64,000 bases of DNA. It comes from Paratrimastix pyriformis. Lineage: Eukaryota; Preaxostyla; Paratrimastigidae. Under the pieces are notes generated by a model. That model saw only the letters and a list, made by a program, of their open reading frames with translations, did not search any database and was not told where the DNA came from. Below, one piece after another: positions 63,779-64,000 of this stretch (position 1 is its first letter; the number at the start of each line of letters is the position of its first letter). The position numbers and the translations under genes were made by a program. The DNA lies in contig JAPMOS010000077.1 of NCBI GenBank assembly GCA_027972325.1, positions 5,001-69,000 of the forward strand, given 5' to 3'.

Positions 63779-64000
63779 TGTTTCATTAGACGGAAAACCA
63801 GCGCGTTTTGTAAACATCGCATTGGGGCGGCCGGATGTTACAACCATCAAAAACTCTATTGCTTCTCTTTTCAAAGTCACTCAAGTTGAATCAGTCTCAT
63901 TCTCGTTGAGCTCTTCGTCTGGTGGAGGAGGTCAATTCTATGCGGAACTTGAAGCTTCTTCGTTGCCAGCTATGCTGGATGAATCTCGGTTACTGATCAA
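63779..64000 (+). CDS. Partial exon at the right edge, unidentified
   Basis: After a TTCTTGTAG acceptor, the frame is open for 222 bp to the window end. It reads VSLDGKPARFVNIALGRPDV, then TIKNSIASLFKVTQVESVSF and GQFYAELEASSLPAMLDES. The composition is protein-like, with alternating strands and helices. No family was recognised. The 5' exons must lie upstream, but none could be fixed between the inverted-repeat element and this point. Confidence 0.5.

Overview
Organism. The window is nuclear DNA from a GC-rich, intron-bearing, flagellated eukaryote, almost certainly a protist. Its host genes include a BBSome subunit (BBS9), a cullin-neddylation cofactor (DCN1), an inositol-phosphate kinase (ITPK1), a divergent ARF GTPase, a CIR1 splicing-type protein and a PPP1R37-type leucine-rich-repeat protein. 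Their exons are short. Introns run from about 40 bp to several hundred bp and are packed with C homopolymers, (TCC)n tracts and GC-rich minisatellites. The species cannot be fixed from sequence alone. A GC-rich metamonad such as Paratrimastix is only a guess.

Layout. 1-1.69 kb: 3' part of a LINE with a restriction-like endonuclease. 2.8-4.75 kb: an SH3-domain gene. 5.6-6.95 kb: the 5' part of a PPP-family phosphatase gene, cut off by a retrotransposon. 6.95-~15.1 kb (minus): a large LINE whose polyprotein carries an N-terminal ubiquitin-specific-protease-like domain ahead of the usual APE, RT and RNase H domains, followed by a second ORF resembling a PCIF1-type adenine methyltransferase. 15.2-20.3 kb (minus): unassigned proline/glutamine-rich ORFs and a ~320-bp tandem repeat. 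20.4-22.06 kb: second LINE copy. 22.2-24.5 kb: PPP1R37-like. 24.5-25.65 kb (minus): DCN1, divergent from BBS9 (25.7-31.7 kb) across a 64-bp gap. 31.9-33.3 kb: CIR1-like. 33.8-35.25 kb: DMT-family transporter. 35.5-37.9 kb (minus): ITPK1. 38.0-43.1 kb: unnamed coiled-coil gene. 43.2-49.3 kb: F-box-like gene and further exons.

The stretch from about 48.9 to 56.6 kb is an accessory island of lower GC. It holds repeated kinase-like fragments, a LINE RNase H fragment, a tRNA-like sequence and a hAT-like MITE with intact target-site duplication. ARF follows at 56.8-57.4 kb behind a TATA box. A P-loop NTPase gene with two SAP-like C-terminal motifs lies on the minus strand at 58.6-61.7 kb, with a third LINE copy just upstream of its ATG. 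The right end has a 1.05-kb element bounded by perfect 26-bp inverted repeats and an exon running off the window.

How it works together. The host genes are ordinary cilium, ubiquitin/NEDD8 and signalling genes in compact arrangement. The unusual biology is in the mobile DNA: a LINE that appears to carry its own deubiquitinase-like and RNA/DNA-adenine-methyltransferase-like domains, and a second LINE family whose 3' ends sit just upstream of gene starts. Exon borders are given where homology or splice signals fix them; several 5' ends and inner exons remain unresolved and are marked so.
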